Counted from the first letter of the stretch, positions 18,930 through 29,240 are shown. The stretch is 40,876 nt of DNA from Clostridiales bacterium (GCA_022793655.1 JAAWDG010000005.1:1-40876), one strand, 5' to 3'. Notes: generated from the letters alone by a model not told the origin. A program made the numbers and translations.

Positions 18930-20438
18930 CTATTCAATCGGCTTCATGGTCGGGAAAAGCATAACATCGCGTATGCTGGCTTCATTAGTTAGCAGCATAA
19001 CAAGGCGATCCACGCCAATGCCAAGTCCACCGGTAGGCGGCAAGCCATATTCCAACGCGCACAAAAAATCATTGTCAACGTCGTTGGCTTCCTCATCGCC
19101 AAGCGCCTTTAACCTTGCCTGATTTTCAAAACGCTCCCGCTGGTCAATCGGATCGTTCAACTCTGAAAAGGCATTGGCATGTTCACGCCCAACAATGAAT
19201 AACTCAAAGCGCTCGGTATATTCGGGCGTCTCTTTCATACGTTTAGAAAGAGGTGAAATTTCAACCGGATGACCGGTCAGGAAAGTAGGCTGTATGAGCT
19301 TATCCTCGACATATTCTTCAAAGAATAGGTTCAGCAAATCGCCTTTGGTATGGTGATTTTCAAATTCGATGCCCCGCTTTTTCGCCTCTTCCTTTGCCTG
19401 TTCCAGCGTTAATTCATTAAAGTCAACGCCCGCGTATTCTTTGACAGCATCCAACATGGAAATACGGGTAAAAGGCTTGCCAAAATCAAGCTCGGTGCCA
19501 CAATAGTTCACCTTGGTATCGCCCAATACGTTCTTAGCCACTGTACGAATGAGTCGTTCGGTAATGTCCATCATGCCATGGTAATCGGTATAGGCCTGAT
19601 ATAGCTCCAACATCGTAAACTCGGGATTATGTCTTGGATCCATTCCTTCATTACGAAAGGTTCTGCCAAGTTCATAGACTTTATCAATACCACCGACCAC
19701 TAAGCGCTTGAGATGCAGCTCTAAAGCGATGCGCAAATACATCTCCATATCAAGCGTGTTATGATGGGTAATAAAAGGACGGGCCGCTGCACCGCCTGCG
19801 ATGGTATGCAGGATGGGGGTTTCAACTTCTAAAAAACCCTCTTCATCTAAAAATTTCCGAATCTCTTTAATAATCTGCGAGCGCTTCACAAAGGTATCTT
19901 TTACCGCTGGGTTCACAATTAAATCGACATAACGCTGGCGGTAACGAGTATCTTGATCTTTTAAGCCATGAAATTTCTCGGGTAGCGGACGCAGGCTTTT
20001 AGACAACAGCACAATTTTGGTTGCATGAATCGAAATTTCTTCTGTTTTGGTTTTAAAAACATAGCCTTCGAATCCGGCAATATCACCTATATCCCATTTT
20101 TTGAAATCGGCATACTCTGTTTCGCCCACATCATCTCGGCGAACATATACCTGAATTTGGCCTTTTCCGTCTTGTACACCCGTAAACGAAGCTTTGCCCA
20201 TGATTCTGCGGCTCAGCAGTCTGCCGGCAATGCGTACTGTCTTTCCTTCATAAGCCTCATAATTAGCTTTAATGTCCACCGAATAAGCGTCTCTATCATA
20301 CTTGGTCTGCAAATAAGGGCTATTCCCTTCTGCCACATAAGCCGCCAGTTTTTCCCGACGGATTTTTAGAATTTCAGATAATTCTTGCTCGGTTACAGGC
20401 GCTTGCTCGGTTTGTTCGTTCATTCTTTCTTCTTTCAT
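18930..20438 (-). CDS. lysS: Lysyl-tRNA synthetase (class II)
   Basis: It charges tRNA-Lys. 502 residues, the normal bacterial LysRS length. An N-terminal OB-fold anticodon-binding domain ([21 protein letters not shown]) is followed by the class II core with motif 1 ([15 protein letters not shown]), motif 2 ([23 protein letters not shown]) and motif 3 ([21 protein letters not shown]). ATG 20438 follows two AGGA boxes; ATG 20423 is an alternative. It lies 12 bases after greA, a common gene pair in Bacillota. No T-box leader is present. Confidence 0.95.
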   Translation of the reverse strand: MKEERMNEQTEQAPVTEQELSEILKIRREKLAAYVAEGNSPYLQTKYDRDAYSVDIKANYEAYEGKTVRIAGRLLSRRIMGKASFTGVQDGKGQIQVYVRRDDVGETEYADFKKWDIGDIAGFEGYVFKTKTEEISIHATKIVLLSKSLRPLPEKFHGLKDQDTRYRQRYVDLIVNPAVKDTFVKRSQIIKEIRKFLDEEGFLEVETPILHTIAGGAAARPFITHHNTLDMEMYLRIALELHLKRLVVGGIDKVYELGRTFRNEGMDPRHNPEFTMLELYQAYTDYHGMMDITERLIRTVAKNVLGDTKVNYCGTELDFGKPFTRISMLDAVKEYAGVDFNELTLEQAKEEAKKRGIEFENHHTKGDLLNLFFEEYVEDKLIQPTFLTGHPVEISPLSKRMKETPEYTERFELFIVGREHANAFSELNDPIDQRERFENQARLKALGDEEANDVDNDFLCALEYGLPPTGGLGIGVDRLVMLLTNEASIRDVMLFPTMKPIE

Positions 20439-20450
20439 GTGTCCTTTTTC

Positions 20451-20924
20451 CTATTTTGTTATGTCTAAAATTTTAATCTTCATAATGTCTTTAGGTGTTT
20501 GCACCTCGACTGTTTGACCTGTTTTCGCACCCATCAACGCTCTGCCAATCGGGCTTTGATCCGAAATATAGTTCTTCAGTGCATTTGCTTCGGTAGAGCC
20601 CACAATGGTATACTCAACTTCTTCTTCATATTTTTCGTTAAACACTTTCACCTTATTGCCCACATTGACGCTCTCTGTGTGCAAATCTGAATCTGAAATC
20701 AGTTTCACATTTTTCAGTGTTTCTTCGAGCTCCTGAATGCGCGCCTCGGTTTTTGCCTGTTCGTTTTTCGCTTCGTCATACTCGCTGTTTTCAGAAAGAT
20801 CGCCAAAGCCAAGCGCAACCCGAATGGATTCAACCACCTCTTTGCGTTTGACGGTTTTCAAATAATGAAGCTCCTCTTGTAAATTTTTGAGTCCTTCTTC
20901 GGTAACAATTATCTCTTTGCTCAT
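20451..20924 (-). CDS. greA: Transcription elongation factor GreA
   Basis: It binds the RNA polymerase secondary channel and stimulates cleavage of backtracked RNA. 157 residues, typical length. The N-terminal coiled coil carries the acidic tip [23 protein letters not shown], and the C-terminal FKBP-like domain has [20 protein letters not shown]. It is 70 bases downstream of ctpA with no terminator between, so it probably belongs to the same transcript. The nearest Shine-Dalgarno-like sequence (GAAGGG) is about 15 bases from the ATG, which is unusually far. Confidence 0.95.
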   Translation of the reverse strand: MSKEIIVTEEGLKNLQEELHYLKTVKRKEVVESIRVALGFGDLSENSEYDEAKNEQAKTEARIQELEETLKNVKLISDSDLHTESVNVGNKVKVFNEKYEEEVEYTIVGSTEANALKNYISDQSPIGRALMGAKTGQTVEVQTPKDIMKIKILDITK

Positions 20925-20994
20925 TTGTCTATGTCTATTCCCTTCTGCAGATTTAGGTCTATCTTTGCTTCAAATGCACATGCCCACAAACTTG

Positions 20995-22197
20995 TTATTG
21001 ATCCTGCAAATATTGAATCGCCGCTTGAAGCTGATTATCCTCTTGATCTGTAATTTTATAAAAGTTTTTCTTTTGCAAAGCCTCGTCCAAAGGCACAGCT
21101 ATATCCGGTTCAATGCCAACACCTTCGTAATTCACGCCGGCCGCCGAGGTGAACATCCGATAAGAAATGCTAATCGCCGATCCATCCGGCAATGGCATCA
21201 ATGTTTGCATCGTTCCTTTGCCAAACGTGGTCTCACCAATCAACGGTCCTTTTTCGTAGTCACGAATGGAAGCGGCAAAAAGTTCCGCGGCCGAAGCCGA
21301 ACTGCCGTTAATCAACACCGCCATAGGCAAATCAATCTCCTCTGCATCTGAAACTGCTATCGTTGATTGGTTGCCCTCTTTATCAGTTACTTTAATAATA
21401 TCGCCTTCCGGCAAAATTTTATCTAAAATAGCCGTTATACTGCCAAGTTCCCCACCCGGATTATAACGCAAATCAAATATAAGTTTTTTTGCCCCGGCAG
21501 ACAGCAAAGAATCAATCGCCTGATCAAACTGCTCGACAGTGGCCGTGTTAAACTCATTAATGCGAACAATGCCAATATCGCTCTCTGCATACATACGCGC
21601 GCTTACTGTAATTTCGGTAATTTGTGCTCTGGTCATCGAAAAATCTTGGGTGGTTTCATAATGCTCGCCGCGAAGCACAGTGAGAGTCACTTCACTGCCT
21701 ACATCCCCCCGCACCGCCGCAACGGTACCATAATAACCAAGTTCTGCTGCTGATTCTCCATCGATCGCATAGATCAAATCGCCTGGCAGCAAACCTGCTT
21801 TTTCAGCAGGCGTATCTGGCATAACGCTAATTATCTCAATGAGATCATAATCGGCGTTATAAACGACGGTCACGCCCACACCGACCAAGTTCCCTTCCAG
21901 ATTATTGATATAAGCATCGCATTCATCAGCTGTTAAATAGCTGGCATATTTATCACCAGCACCGGCCAAATAGCCGCGGATTAACATATCGGTTAATGCT
22001 TCTTCATCCATTTGTCCAATAAAATGCTTCTGATATAAATTATCGACAAATGCTAACTTTTCCTGATTATACGCCGTTTCCTGCGGCCCAGTCATCATGC
22101 CCCGGCTTAAGCAGAAAACATAGGTTATTTGAAAAGTGATGACTGTGCAAACCAGCGCAATGATAATGGTTATGGGTATTGATACTCTTTTTTTCAT
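20995..22197 (-). CDS. ctpA: S41 carboxyl-terminal processing peptidase (CtpA/Prc)
   Basis: A membrane-anchored serine protease acting outside the membrane. One N-terminal transmembrane helix follows MKKR. A PDZ domain follows (GVGVTVVYNADYDLIEIISV, DTPAEKAGLLPGDLIYAIDG), then the S41 catalytic domain with Ser in NGSSASAAELFAASI and Lys in TFGKGTMQTL. ATG 22197 is chosen because GGA lies 7 bases upstream; in-frame ATGs at 22203 and 22209 are alternatives. The context after ftsEX and an M23 hydrolase suggests turnover of wall hydrolases or their regulators. Confidence 0.92.
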   Translation of the reverse strand: MKKRVSIPITIIIALVCTVITFQITYVFCLSRGMMTGPQETAYNQEKLAFVDNLYQKHFIGQMDEEALTDMLIRGYLAGAGDKYASYLTADECDAYINNLEGNLVGVGVTVVYNADYDLIEIISVMPDTPAEKAGLLPGDLIYAIDGESAAELGYYGTVAAVRGDVGSEVTLTVLRGEHYETTQDFSMTRAQITEITVSARMYAESDIGIVRINEFNTATVEQFDQAIDSLLSAGAKKLIFDLRYNPGGELGSITAILDKILPEGDIIKVTDKEGNQSTIAVSDAEEIDLPMAVLINGSSASAAELFAASIRDYEKGPLIGETTFGKGTMQTLMPLPDGSAISISYRMFTSAAGVNYEGVGIEPDIAVPLDEALQKKNFYKITDQEDNQLQAAIQYLQDQ

Positions 22198-22316
22198 ATT
22201 CATTTCCATTCCGCCGCTTTGCAGCATCTAAATTTGTTCGTTTATTATGTCTTTTATGAGGACAGCTGCGCATCAATTGCATTTCCGTTCGATACGGCCA
22301 TTCACGCCAGTTTTCA

Positions 22317-23510
22317 TCACGGCTGATTTACATAATCTAATGGATTTTGTGTTTTACCGTTCACCCGCACCTCAAAGTGACAGTGATTTCCGGTGGCCGT
22401 ACCTGTTCGACCCACCGAAGCAATCGTATCGCCCTGTGCCACCGTCTGGCCTACACTCACATGGAGGGCCGAATTATGCGCATATAGTGTGGTGACACCG
22501 CCGCCATGGTTAATGACAATAAAATTACCATAGCTATAATGTTTTTCAGCGTATTCGACAACGCCGGCCTGCGAAGCATACACAGGCGTTCCCGCTGGAG
22601 CTGGAATATCAACCCCTAAATGAAAGTCATACTGGCCAAACAAAGTACGTGGACCATATTTATCGGTAATCGTACCATAGGCAGTCGGCAACGGCCAAAT
22701 CATATCGCCTTTATTGACCGGATGCTGTGGCACATTTTTTTCGGCCAATGCCGCCAGCGCTTTCTCTAACTTATCGTTTAATTCTTTATCAGCCTCAATG
22801 GCGGCTAACTGCAGTTCTTTTTGCTTTTCTTCATCGTTTTCCAACTGCTGAATGTAACTATCTAAGTTCTTACGCTTTTTATCTAAATCTGCCTTGTTTT
22901 CGTCTAACTTCTTCTTTTCTTCTTCTAATGCAGCTTTTGCCTCTTCTAATTGCTTTTTCTGTTCACCAAGACTGCTTTTTTCTTTTTCCATGTTGTTCAT
23001 AACCATGCGGTCATATTCTAAGATATCAGCTGTACGCTCAGTATTCATCAAATATTCAGTAAAACTGTTCGATTCTAAAACCAACACTAAATAATTGACA
23101 AATCCGTCCTCGTAATTAATACGCAGCCTTTCGAGAAACTCACCAAACTTAGCATCAATTTCTTCTTCTTTGCCTTCAATACCAGCAATCGTTTCATCAA
23201 TTAAGCTGCTGTACTGGGTAATCAACTCGTCTCTTGATGCAATCTCCTGCTCCAAAACACCAAGTTGTGATTCATATGAGTTTTTTTCATCAAGCGCTTT
23301 ATTTTTCGAATCAGAGATACTATCAATTTTCTTTTGAATATCTTCTTTTTCCTTTTGAATCGCGTCAATCTTCGCTCGCAGAGCATTAATATCCGACTGG
23401 GTGCTGGCGGCATCTGACGGGCCAACCGGCAAAAGCACACCACAGAAAACTAAACACATCACAATCGATATAACACGCAAAACGCGCTGTGAAATATGCA
23501 TCTTTTTCAT
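22317..23510 (-). CDS. CwlO/EnvC-like M23 peptidoglycan endopeptidase
   Basis: 397 residues from ATG 23510. A signal peptide (KKMHISQRVLRVISIVMCLV...SDAAS) is followed by two long coiled-coil stretches rich in Lys/Glu (about residues 35-120 and 175-260), then a C-terminal LytM/M23 domain with zinc ligands in HLGVDIPA and HCHFEV. The coiled coil is the FtsX-responsive part in CwlO/EnvC proteins, and ftsX lies directly upstream. It cleaves stem-peptide crosslinks during growth or division. GGGGGAGG lies only 2 bases before ATG 23510, so ATG 23501 is an alternative. Confidence 0.9.
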   Translation of the reverse strand: MKKMHISQRVLRVISIVMCLVFCGVLLPVGPSDAASTQSDINALRAKIDAIQKEKEDIQKKIDSISDSKNKALDEKNSYESQLGVLEQEIASRDELITQYSSLIDETIAGIEGKEEEIDAKFGEFLERLRINYEDGFVNYLVLVLESNSFTEYLMNTERTADILEYDRMVMNNMEKEKSSLGEQKKQLEEAKAALEEEKKKLDENKADLDKKRKNLDSYIQQLENDEEKQKELQLAAIEADKELNDKLEKALAALAEKNVPQHPVNKGDMIWPLPTAYGTITDKYGPRTLFGQYDFHLGVDIPAPAGTPVYASQAGVVEYAEKHYSYGNFIVINHGGGVTTLYAHNSALHVSVGQTVAQGDTIASVGRTGTATGNHCHFEVRVNGKTQNPLDYVNQP

Positions 23511-23521
23511 AGCCTCCCCCA

Positions 23522-24418
23522 TTATGCCTTTAAGTATTTACGAAGCGAAATGCTACTACCAACCACACCCGTAATAATCCCGATGCCCACAAAGCCGAGC
23601 AACAAGAATACAGATATACTCTTGAAAGGAATTACCGTGATCATGCTGTAATCAGTTCCGATCATATTATAGATATATAAATACATAGCTTTTTGCACGA
23701 AATAGGCAATCACACTGGCGGCGGCGCCAATCACCATACCTTCTATAATAAATGGAATGGTAATAAAACTTTTTGTCGCACCCACATAACGCATGACTTC
23801 TATTTCATGCCGTCTGGCATAAACAGCTAACTTGATGGTATTGACAATGACAAACATACTGATAACAAACAAGATGATCATAAACCATACAAGAACAAAA
23901 GAGATTCCGTTTCGAACACTGGTCAGTGTTTGGGCAATATCTGAACGACAAATGACCTTTTCAATGCCCTCCACATTGCTGATTTTATATTGCAAATCTT
24001 CAATGGAAGCATCCGAGGCGTAACTGATAATAAATGAAGCTCGATATGGATTATTTTCCTCGTTGATTGATTCAGATATGTACGGATATCCAGCCGCTTC
24101 TAACTTGACCTTCTCTTCTTCTAAAGCCTGCGCCTTGGATATATATTCAACTTTGCTCACACCGTCAAAATTCACTACGGTCTGATACATCGTTGTAATT
24201 TCATCCTCGGTGCGCTCCTCATGAATAAAGACAACAATCTCGTTGAGGACACCGAGTTCTTCCATATTTTTATCAATATTAATGACCAGGCAGGAGAAAC
24301 TGCCCATCACAATCAAGCTGGAAAGCAAAACTAAAACGCTGGCAAAAGACATGACACCGTTTTTCCACAGTCCTTTCAAGCTTTGACCGATAAAATAAGT
24401 AGCACTATATCTGCGCAT
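23522..24418 (-). CDS. ftsX: Cell division ABC transporter permease FtsX
   Basis: 298 residues, four transmembrane segments. The N-terminal YFIGQSLKGLWKNGVMSFASVL is typical of FtsX. A large extracellular loop (~residues 50-165) is presumed to contact the wall hydrolase. YVGATKSFITIPFIIEGMVIG precedes the last helices. With FtsE it transmits cytosolic ATP hydrolysis to an extracellular peptidoglycan hydrolase, not substrate transport. It overlaps ftsE by 14 bases and is followed at once by the M23 gene. Confidence 0.93.
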   Translation of the reverse strand: MRRYSATYFIGQSLKGLWKNGVMSFASVLVLLSSLIVMGSFSCLVINIDKNMEELGVLNEIVVFIHEERTEDEITTMYQTVVNFDGVSKVEYISKAQALEEEKVKLEAAGYPYISESINEENNPYRASFIISYASDASIEDLQYKISNVEGIEKVICRSDIAQTLTSVRNGISFVLVWFMIILFVISMFVIVNTIKLAVYARRHEIEVMRYVGATKSFITIPFIIEGMVIGAAASVIAYFVQKAMYLYIYNMIGTDYSMITVIPFKSISVFLLLGFVGIGIITGVVGSSISLRKYLKA

Positions 24419-25094
24419 TGTTAAACATCCCCCCTATTTTATCGTCCACTAAATGACCATCCTGAATGGTCACCACTCGCTGTTTAAAATAGTCCACCAA
24501 CCCCTTTTCATGGGTTACCACAATAACAGTTTTGCCAAAATTATGGATTTTTACAAGCAAGTTCATAATTTCCAGTGACATTTTGGGATCAATGTTACCC
24601 GTTGGCTCATCGGCAATAATAATACGTGGATTATTGACAAGCGCACGTGCCAGCGCTACCCGCTGCTGCTCGCCGCCCGACAATTCACGGGGATATGATT
24701 TCACTTTTTCCTGCAAATTAACCGTATTCAAAATAGTCGGTACCCGCCGCCGGATATTTTTAGTAGGCTCACCTACCACGCGCATCGCAAATGCCACATT
24801 TTCAAAAACCGTTTTATTCGGGAACAGACGGAAATCCTGAAACACCATGCCAAGCTGTCTGCGATAAAACGGAATTTTTTTATCGGTCATTTTGCCCAAA
24901 TCATATTCATCTACAAATATATCGCCCTCGGTCGGTGTTTCTTCTCTTAACAAGAGTTTCATAAGCGTTGACTTACCTGCGCCCGAAGCACCAACAACAA
25001 ATACAAATTCGCCATCCTGAATGCGCAAATTCACTTTATCTAAGGCTACTGTACCATTTGGATATACCTTGGATACATTTTTTAATTCGATCAT
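24405..25094 (-). CDS. ftsE: Cell division ABC transporter ATP-binding protein FtsE
   Basis: 229 residues. Walker A GASGAGKSTL, Q-loop VFQDFRLFPNKTVFENVAFAM, signature LSGGEQQRVALARALVN, Walker B RIIIADEPTGNID and switch VVTHEKGL. DFRLFPNKTV and SYPRELSGGEQQR are typical of FtsE. GAGGG lies upstream of the ATG, overlapping the end of the regulator gene upstream. Confidence 0.94.
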   Translation of the reverse strand: MIELKNVSKVYPNGTVALDKVNLRIQDGEFVFVVGASGAGKSTLMKLLLREETPTEGDIFVDEYDLGKMTDKKIPFYRRQLGMVFQDFRLFPNKTVFENVAFAMRVVGEPTKNIRRRVPTILNTVNLQEKVKSYPRELSGGEQQRVALARALVNNPRIIIADEPTGNIDPKMSLEIMNLLVKIHNFGKTVIVVTHEKGLVDYFKQRVVTIQDGHLVDDKIGGMFNNAQI

Positions 25095-25107
25095 TCTTTA
25101 TTTACCC

Positions 25108-26190
25108 TCAAAGTCTTGACATCTTGCTTGACAGATACTTTTTTACCATCAGCGCTACCTTGAACGTAATCGCATGTTCAAACTCGCGTAAATCAAGCCC
25201 TGTCAGCTTTCTTATTTTTTCCAAACGATACACTAACGTATTTCTGTGAACAAACAATTTTCTTGACGTTTCAGAAACATTGAGATTGTTTTCAAAGAAG
25301 CATTGAATCGTCATCAGCGTCTCACGGTCTAAACTTTCAAAAGAGCCTTTGCGGAAAACCTCTTGCAAAAACATCTCGCAAAGGGTAGTGGGAAGCTGAT
25401 AAATTAACCGGCCAATACCAAGGTTCTCATAATTAATAATACTCTTTTCTGTATCAAAAACCTTACCAACCTCAATGGCCACCTGCGCCTCTTTATACGA
25501 TTTCGATAAATCTTTCACATTATCAACCGGTGAACCAATACCGATCGAAACCTTGGTATAAAACTCACTGGTGATCGTATCGTCAATCTGCTTAGCTGTT
25601 TTTTCAATCACCTTAGCATCAACATTCGGCCGATGTTCCTTGACTAAAACAATATCCTGCTCGCCTACGCTGATAACAAAGTCTTTGTTTTTATCTGGAA
25701 AAATATTTTGAATCATATCAAAGGGAACGCCCTCTGCTTTTCCATAAAAACGAATTAAATAAACCACTCTGACAACATCAGAATCAAAATGCAGCTCTTT
25801 GCTCTTTAAATAGATATCGCTGGGCATAATGTTATCTAAAATAATATTTTTGATAAAAGAAGCCTTATCATATTTCTCATCATACAGGCTTTTCAGCTGA
25901 ACAAGCGAAATCGAAATCAACATGGAGATTTTTTCTGCGTATTTGTCCTCGCCTTCAACAAACACAACATAATCGGGCTTCACGCTGCTGCCAACTGCAC
26001 GATAAGTAAAACCGCCGCTAACCACCATACCCGCAGAATACGAGAGTGTTTCTCTAATTCCATGTCTCTGCTCACCAATGATGCCAAGCTCCGAGCAAGA
26101 AACAACCGTTCCGCCCTCATCAATCACTCCGATCACTCTGTCGACAGCATCCTTCATTTGATGAATAATACCCTGAAACAATTTAGACAT
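25108..26190 (-). CDS. CdaR/PucR-type transcriptional regulator
   Basis: 360 residues. An N-terminal sensory region (~1-110, GVIDEGGTVVSCSELGIIGE, VVFVEGEDKYAEKISMLISI) resembles a small ligand-binding fold. A central GGDEF-like CdaR domain follows (SIGIGSPVDNVKDLSKSYKEAQVAIEVG) and a C-terminal HTH_30 (FFENNLNVSETSRKLFVHRNTLVYRLEKIRKLTG). The ligand is unknown; relatives sense sugar diacids or purines. ATG 26190 has AAAGGAG 8 bases upstream; a GTG at 26208 overlapping the rsmE stop is less likely. Placed 13 bases before ftsE, it may regulate this cell-wall operon, which is inference. Confidence 0.85.
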   Translation of the reverse strand: MSKLFQGIIHQMKDAVDRVIGVIDEGGTVVSCSELGIIGEQRHGIRETLSYSAGMVVSGGFTYRAVGSSVKPDYVVFVEGEDKYAEKISMLISISLVQLKSLYDEKYDKASFIKNIILDNIMPSDIYLKSKELHFDSDVVRVVYLIRFYGKAEGVPFDMIQNIFPDKNKDFVISVGEQDIVLVKEHRPNVDAKVIEKTAKQIDDTITSEFYTKVSIGIGSPVDNVKDLSKSYKEAQVAIEVGKVFDTEKSIINYENLGIGRLIYQLPTTLCEMFLQEVFRKGSFESLDRETLMTIQCFFENNLNVSETSRKLFVHRNTLVYRLEKIRKLTGLDLREFEHAITFKVALMVKKYLSSKMSRL

Positions 26191-26204
26191 TCCGTCTGCT
26201 CCTT

Positions 26205-26963
26205 TCACTTCCTGATGTCTGATTCAAGTTCTATTTCGTAAGATAGTGCGCTTAGAAAAAATAGCGAAGCCGTTTCGGTACGCAAAATACGATGGCCAAG
26301 TGATATAGCACGCCAGCCTGCCTGCTTCGCCGCCAACGCCTCTTCACAAGAGAAACCGCCCTCCGGCCCAATTAAAAAATAAAAAACCGAACCTGTATAC
26401 TGCCCCGCGCATTTTTGCTGCAATATCGTTTTCAGCGAATCGCCGCCGTTCTCATAACAAAAATAACCACAGCCCGCCGGCGCCATATGCAAAAGGGTTT
26501 CAAAACGAATGGGCTCTTCCACTCGCGGAATTTTCCCACGACCGCACTGCTTAGCCGCTGCCTCAGCAATGCGCTGCCAGCGCTCTCTTTTTTTAGCGCG
26601 TGTTTCCGGCTTCAATTTCGTAATACAATGCTGACTTTCTACTGGAATCACACGCGAAACGCCTAGTTCCACTGCCTTTTGAATAATAAAATCCATCTTA
26701 TCCCCTTTGGGAATGGATTGGCACAAAACGGCTTCATAAGGCGGCTCTGAAATAGACGGCTGTACCGAACATATTCGCGTTTCTACCGTTTTACCATCGA
26801 ATCGGGTTATTTCACACTCATACAACTGGCCAGTATCATCGCACACAAAGATATGATCACCTGCTTTCGCACGCAGGCTAAAAGACAAGTGCTTTGCGTT
26901 TTCTTCGTCTAAAATAATCGTCTCGCCATGTATGGCGTTCTGATCTACAAAAAATCTGGGCAT
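26205..26963 (-). CDS. rsmE: 16S rRNA (uracil1498-N3)-methyltransferase
   Basis: 252 residues from ATG 26963 (AAAGGTG 7 bases upstream). An N-terminal PUA-like part (HLSFSLRAKAGDHIFVCDDTG) is followed by the SPOUT knot with QSIPKGDKMDFIIQKAVELGV, FLIGPEGGFSCEEALAA and LGHRILRTETASLFFLSAL, all RsmE hallmarks for SAM binding. It is often linked with prmA and dnaJ, as here, though it has its own promoter at 27023-26995. Confidence 0.94.
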   Translation of the reverse strand: MPRFFVDQNAIHGETIILDEENAKHLSFSLRAKAGDHIFVCDDTGQLYECEITRFDGKTVETRICSVQPSISEPPYEAVLCQSIPKGDKMDFIIQKAVELGVSRVIPVESQHCITKLKPETRAKKRERWQRIAEAAAKQCGRGKIPRVEEPIRFETLLHMAPAGCGYFCYENGGDSLKTILQQKCAGQYTGSVFYFLIGPEGGFSCEEALAAKQAGWRAISLGHRILRTETASLFFLSALSYEIELESDIRK

Positions 26964-26994
26964 AGGAAACACCTTTATACAATATAACTATTTT

Positions 26995-27023
26995 ATAATA
27001 GCATATTTTAGACATTATGTCAA
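26995..27023 (-). promoter_or_regulatory. rsmE operon promoter
   Basis: On the minus strand TTGACA (27023-27018), a 17-bp spacer and TATTAT (27000-26995). It probably drives rsmE through the ftsEX genes, and perhaps to lysS, since no clear terminator is seen between. Confidence 0.82.
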
Positions 27024-27112
27024 TTCTCTTTGTGAATATACACAAATTTTTTATTCTTTTTACGAGAATAGTTATCAGAATCTAAAAGGCTGTTTTCATT
27101 GATCGCTGTCAT

Positions 27113-28024
27113 TCAGTTACTATTTTTACGAAAAGCCAGCGCACACCATTCGCCCTCATGCTGACTTTCGATTAACGAAAATCCGTTTTGCAGCAGTATA
27201 TCTATTACCTCTTTTTCTCTTTCCCTTATAATACCGCTGGCAATAAAGACACCCTGACTTGCCAAACGAGTATATACTGCCGGATACAGCGCCAATATAA
27301 CATCGGCCACAATATTGGCCACAATAATCCGATAGGTCTGCGGCGGCGATTGCTCAATGGAGCCGGTATCAAACTCAATTTCTGTCCCATTGAGTTCGGC
27401 ATTTTCTTTTGCAGACCGCACTGCTACCGGATCAATATCCAGCCCACGAACGATACCAGCACCTAATTTTTTGGCAGCTACAGCTAAAATGCCGCTTCCT
27501 GTGCCCACATCGAAAACCGAATCACCTTTTTGCACATATTGTTCAAGCAAACCAAGGCAAAGTCTGGTACTTTCGTGCGTACCGGTACCAAAAGCTAATC
27601 CGGGATCAATTTTTACAATTACTTCATCCTTTTGCGCCGCATATTCCTGCCACGAAGGAACAATCACCACGTGCTCACCGCAGAAAACCGGCTCGTAATA
27701 CTTCTTCCATTCGTTTTCCCAATCTTGATTCTCAGTCTCGCTTTCATACAATTCGACCTTTGTGCCGACAGCTGCAAACTGTTGTTTTAGAAAGTCAACC
27801 GATGCCTGCGCATCCTCTGTTTCCGGTACATAAAGACTGACAAAGGCATGTGTTCGGTCGGCCTGCAGTAAAGACTCGTCTGCAAGCCCATCATAGCCTA
27901 CGGCACTGCTGTCAAAATCCGAATAATCCTCTATCTTCAAAAATGAATCAATCATACTCATAATACCGCTGACCTGTTCCAAATCAGCGACATTGCATTT
28001 TACTTTAATCTCTGTATATTTCAT
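27113..28024 (-). CDS. prmA: Ribosomal protein L11 methyltransferase
   Basis: 303 residues. An N-terminal substrate-recognition domain is followed by a Rossmann methyltransferase with KIDPGLAFGTGTHESTRLCLGLLE, the PrmA signature, motif I VFDVGTGSGILAVAAKKLGA and RIIVANIVADVILAL. It trimethylates L11 using SAM. ATG 28024 follows AAAGGA by 6 bases. It lies after the dnaJ terminator-like hairpin, the usual position downstream of dnaJ. Confidence 0.94.
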   Translation of the reverse strand: MKYTEIKVKCNVADLEQVSGIMSMIDSFLKIEDYSDFDSSAVGYDGLADESLLQADRTHAFVSLYVPETEDAQASVDFLKQQFAAVGTKVELYESETENQDWENEWKKYYEPVFCGEHVVIVPSWQEYAAQKDEVIVKIDPGLAFGTGTHESTRLCLGLLEQYVQKGDSVFDVGTGSGILAVAAKKLGAGIVRGLDIDPVAVRSAKENAELNGTEIEFDTGSIEQSPPQTYRIIVANIVADVILALYPAVYTRLASQGVFIASGIIREREKEVIDILLQNGFSLIESQHEGEWCALAFRKNSN

Positions 28025-28056
28025 GCAAAATCCTTTCACATCTTCAATGTTTGTAC

Positions 28057-28111
28057 CAAAAAACGGCCCTTGCAGACAAATGCTACGATGAATAACAAGG
28101 CGCCGTTTTTT
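28057..28111 (-). terminator. Terminator hairpin after dnaJ
   Basis: On the minus strand AACGGCGCCTTG and CAAGGGCCGTT pair with one bulge across a ~23-nt loop, followed by T6. prmA starts 33 bases downstream, so read-through is likely. Confidence 0.7.
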
Positions 28112-28115
28112 CTTA

Positions 28116-29240
28116 CTAAAATTTTAACTTCTTTTTAAACCATGAATCTTTTTTGGTGTTGTTGGTGTGGCCAAGCGATTCGCCAAACTCCTTAATAAGT
28201 TCTTTTTGCTTAGCACTTAAGTGTTGAGGCGTTTCGACGACTACCGTGAAATGCAAATCGCCCTTGCTTTTCGAGTTAAGCCGCTGGACACCTTTACCTT
28301 TGATAGTAAACATCGTGCCTGACTGCACGCCCTCCGGCACTTTATAATCGACCTCATCTTCTAACGTCGGAATCTTCAATTCAGCGCCTAGTGCAGCCTC
28401 GGTAAAGGTAAGCGGAATCTCACAATAAAGGTCATAACCGTCCCTCTCAAAAATATGATGCGGACGAACGCTTACTGTCACTAACAAATCGCCGGGGCCA
28501 CCCCCATTGCGGCCGGCGTCGCCCTGCCCGCGAACCGACATGGTTTGCCCATCATCAATACCCGCCGGCACAGTAACATCAATCTTTTTGGAAATGCGAA
28601 CATAGCCTTTGCCTTTGCAATGACCGCAGGGATCTTTTACCGTTTTGCCCCGGCCATTACAGTCAGGGCAGGTGGAGGTAGACTGCATCATCCCCAAAAT
28701 GGTGCGCTGCTGGGTACGAATGCTGCCGGTTCCGCCGCACTTTTTACAAGTTTCAGGGGTGGTACCCTTCTTTGCGCCGGTTGCATGACACTCAGGGCAC
28801 TCCTCCACCCTGGCATATGTAATGGTCTTTTTAGTACCGGCGGCCGCCTCTTCAAAAGTAACACCTAAATGCGCGCGGATATCGCTGCCACGAATCGGGC
28901 CATTTCGACGCGCACTTCCGCCGCCGCCAAAAAAGCTGCTGAAAATATCGCCGATATCGCCAAAATCCGAAAAGCCGCCAAAGCCGCCGAAACCAGCACC
29001 GCCGCCAGTTTGATCAAATGCAGCATGGCCATACTGGTCATAGGCAGCTTTCTTTTGTGCATCAGACAATACCTCATAGGCCTCGTTCACTTCTTTAAAT
29101 TTATCTTCCGCCTCTTTATCACCTGGATTCACATCCGGATGATATTTTTTAGCCATTTTCCGATAGGCCTTTTTGATAGTGTCCCCATCGGCGCTCTTAT
29201 CAACACCAAGCACTTCATAATAGTCTCGTTTGTCTGCCAT
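28116..29240 (-). CDS. dnaJ: Chaperone DnaJ (type I Hsp40)
   Basis: 374 residues. J domain with HPD ([14 protein letters not shown]), Gly/Phe-rich linker, four zinc repeats ([32 protein letters not shown]) and the C-terminal client-binding domains. It stimulates DnaK ATPase and delivers substrates. ATG 29240 fits the conserved [13 protein letters not shown] start; the preceding leader holds a GC-rich hairpin, CCGCCGC/GCGGCGG, just before the ribosome site. Confidence 0.96.
   Translation of the reverse strand: MADKRDYYEVLGVDKSADGDTIKKAYRKMAKKYHPDVNPGDKEAEDKFKEVNEAYEVLSDAQKKAAYDQYGHAAFDQTGGGAGFGGFGGFSDFGDIGDIFSSFFGGGGSARRNGPIRGSDIRAHLGVTFEEAAAGTKKTITYARVEECPECHATGAKKGTTPETCKKCGGTGSIRTQQRTILGMMQSTSTCPDCNGRGKTVKDPCGHCKGKGYVRISKKIDVTVPAGIDDGQTMSVRGQGDAGRNGGGPGDLLVTVSVRPHHIFERDGYDLYCEIPLTFTEAALGAELKIPTLEDEVDYKVPEGVQSGTMFTIKGKGVQRLNSKSKGDLHFTVVVETPQHLSAKQKELIKEFGESLGHTNNTKKDSWFKKKLKF

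Noticed and set aside
20439-20450. T-box leader for lysS
   Set aside because: Only 12 bases separate greA and lysS and no T-box sequence is present upstream of greA.
27029-27052. TTTGTG/CACAAA hairpin with T6 on the + strand
   Set aside because: It is short and AT-rich, no + strand gene precedes it, and it lies upstream of a minus-strand promoter, so it is probably chance.
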